A DNA stretch of 5,750 nucleotides, from contig CANPWX010000074.1 in NCBI GenBank assembly GCA_947585065.1, forward strand, positions 1 to 5,750, written 5' to 3'. The position numbers and the translations under genes were made by a program. This DNA is from an uncultured Bacilli bacterium. Its GTDB lineage: Bacteria > Bacillota_I > Bacilli_A > RF39 > UBA660. Below the pieces are notes generated by a model that was given only the letters and a program-made list of their open reading frames with translations, searched no databases and was not told the origin of the DNA. Every line of letters starts with the position of its first letter. The first letter of the stretch is position 1. Shown one piece after another: positions 5,454 through 5,750 of the stretch.

Positions 5454-5729
5454 TTATTCCTCCCAATTTTTTTCAAATTCATTTTTAATGAACATTGGCC
5501 CAAAACCATAACTAGGTGCACGATCCGAACCATTATATTCAAAATATTTATAACCAAAACTAATGCATTCATAATAAGTCCCATTTGCATTTGTTTTTGT
5601 ATTTTCTTTTAAACAGACAAGTGGTTTTGTGTTTCCTTTTGCTCTAAAGTAGTCAATAACAAAAAGTGTCATCCATGAAACTAAAATCACAATAATTGAA
5701 ACTTTTAAAATATTTATTACTATTTTCAT
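5454..5729 (-). CDS. Small single-pass membrane protein of unknown function
   Basis: The product is 91 residues, with no family name recognised with confidence. An N-terminal transmembrane helix covers about residues 5-26, preceded by K2 and followed by DYFRAKGNTK. The remaining 60 or so residues are predicted outside. They contain VCLKENT (38-44), NGTYYECISFGYKYFEY (49-65) with cysteines 39 and 55, and YGFGPMFIKNEF (74-85). Similar short proteins with a CLKE / YEC / GYK / FGP layout seem to me to occur elsewhere in Bacillota, but I cannot name the family. GAGGA lies about seven bases before the ATG. It is the first gene of the cluster visible here, and its stop overlaps the next gene's start region. 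Two in-frame-adjacent stop triplets at 5745-5750 hint that another gene may end just outside the window. Confidence 0.78.
   Translation of the reverse strand: MKIVINILKVSIIVILVSWMTLFVIDYFRAKGNTKPLVCLKENTKTNANGTYYECISFGYKYFEYNGSDRAPSYGFGPMFIKNEFEKNWEE
5459..5464 (-). promoter_or_regulatory. Ribosome binding site that decides the start of the pilin-like gene
   Basis: GGGAGG lies in the last codons of the upstream gene, seven bases from the ATG at 5451 and four from the ATG at 5454. The upstream stop TAA (5454-5456) shares its last base with the first of these ATGs (TAATGATG), which suggests coupled translation. It rules out the TTG at 5466, which lies upstream of the site. Confidence 0.75.
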
Positions 5730-5750
5730 TTATTTTCCTCTTCTCTATTA

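Noticed and set aside
5745..5750. Adjacent TAA and TAG triplets on the minus strand at the right edge, perhaps the end of another gene
   Set aside because: Only six bases are visible and no reading frame can be established, so no gene is called.
1..5750. CRISPR arrays, insertion sequences, tRNA or rRNA genes
   Set aside because: No regularly spaced direct repeats, transposase-like frames, terminal inverted repeats or tRNA-like motifs were found on reading either strand.

Overview
The window comes from an AT-rich, low-GC Gram-positive-type bacterium, most likely a member of the Bacillota (Bacilli or Erysipelotrichia-like). The grounds are Bacillus-like ribosomal protein sequences (for example the L2 C-terminus around NPNDHPHGGGEG), strong AGGAGG ribosome binding sites, sigma-A type promoters, and a surface protein with a sortase-type C-terminal signal. 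All recognisable Trp codons checked are TGG and no gene ends in TGA, so the standard code fits. The species cannot be named from this window.

Region 1 (1-3120, minus strand) is the start of the S10 ribosomal protein operon in canonical order: rpsJ (S10), rplC (L3), rplD (L4), rplW (L23), rplB (L2) and the first codons of rpsS (S19), which runs off the left edge. Genes are 13-21 bases apart or overlap. One strong promoter lies about 130 bases upstream of rpsJ and would produce a leader of roughly 120 bases with possible hairpins. L3 is about 70 residues longer than usual because of a Glu-rich tail.

Region 2 (3121-4683, plus strand) is a single-gene unit divergent from the S10 operon. It has its own promoter, a 474-residue secreted protein with a signal peptide, beta-solenoid-like repeats, an acidic Pro-rich stalk and an NPNTG sorting-like signal with membrane anchor, and a rho-independent terminator.

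Region 3 (4690-5750, minus strand) is a compact cluster of three small membrane-anchored proteins, transcribed toward the surface protein and closed by a hairpin that can act in both directions. The two downstream proteins are paralogues. One carries a type IV prepilin-like motif (G before W, Glu at +5), so they may be pilin-like. Each of the three has exactly two cysteines, all on the predicted outer side.

Taken together, this is a housekeeping translation operon beside a small cell-surface module. A functional link between the surface protein and the three-gene cluster is inference only; they share a location and an extracytoplasmic destination but are transcribed separately.
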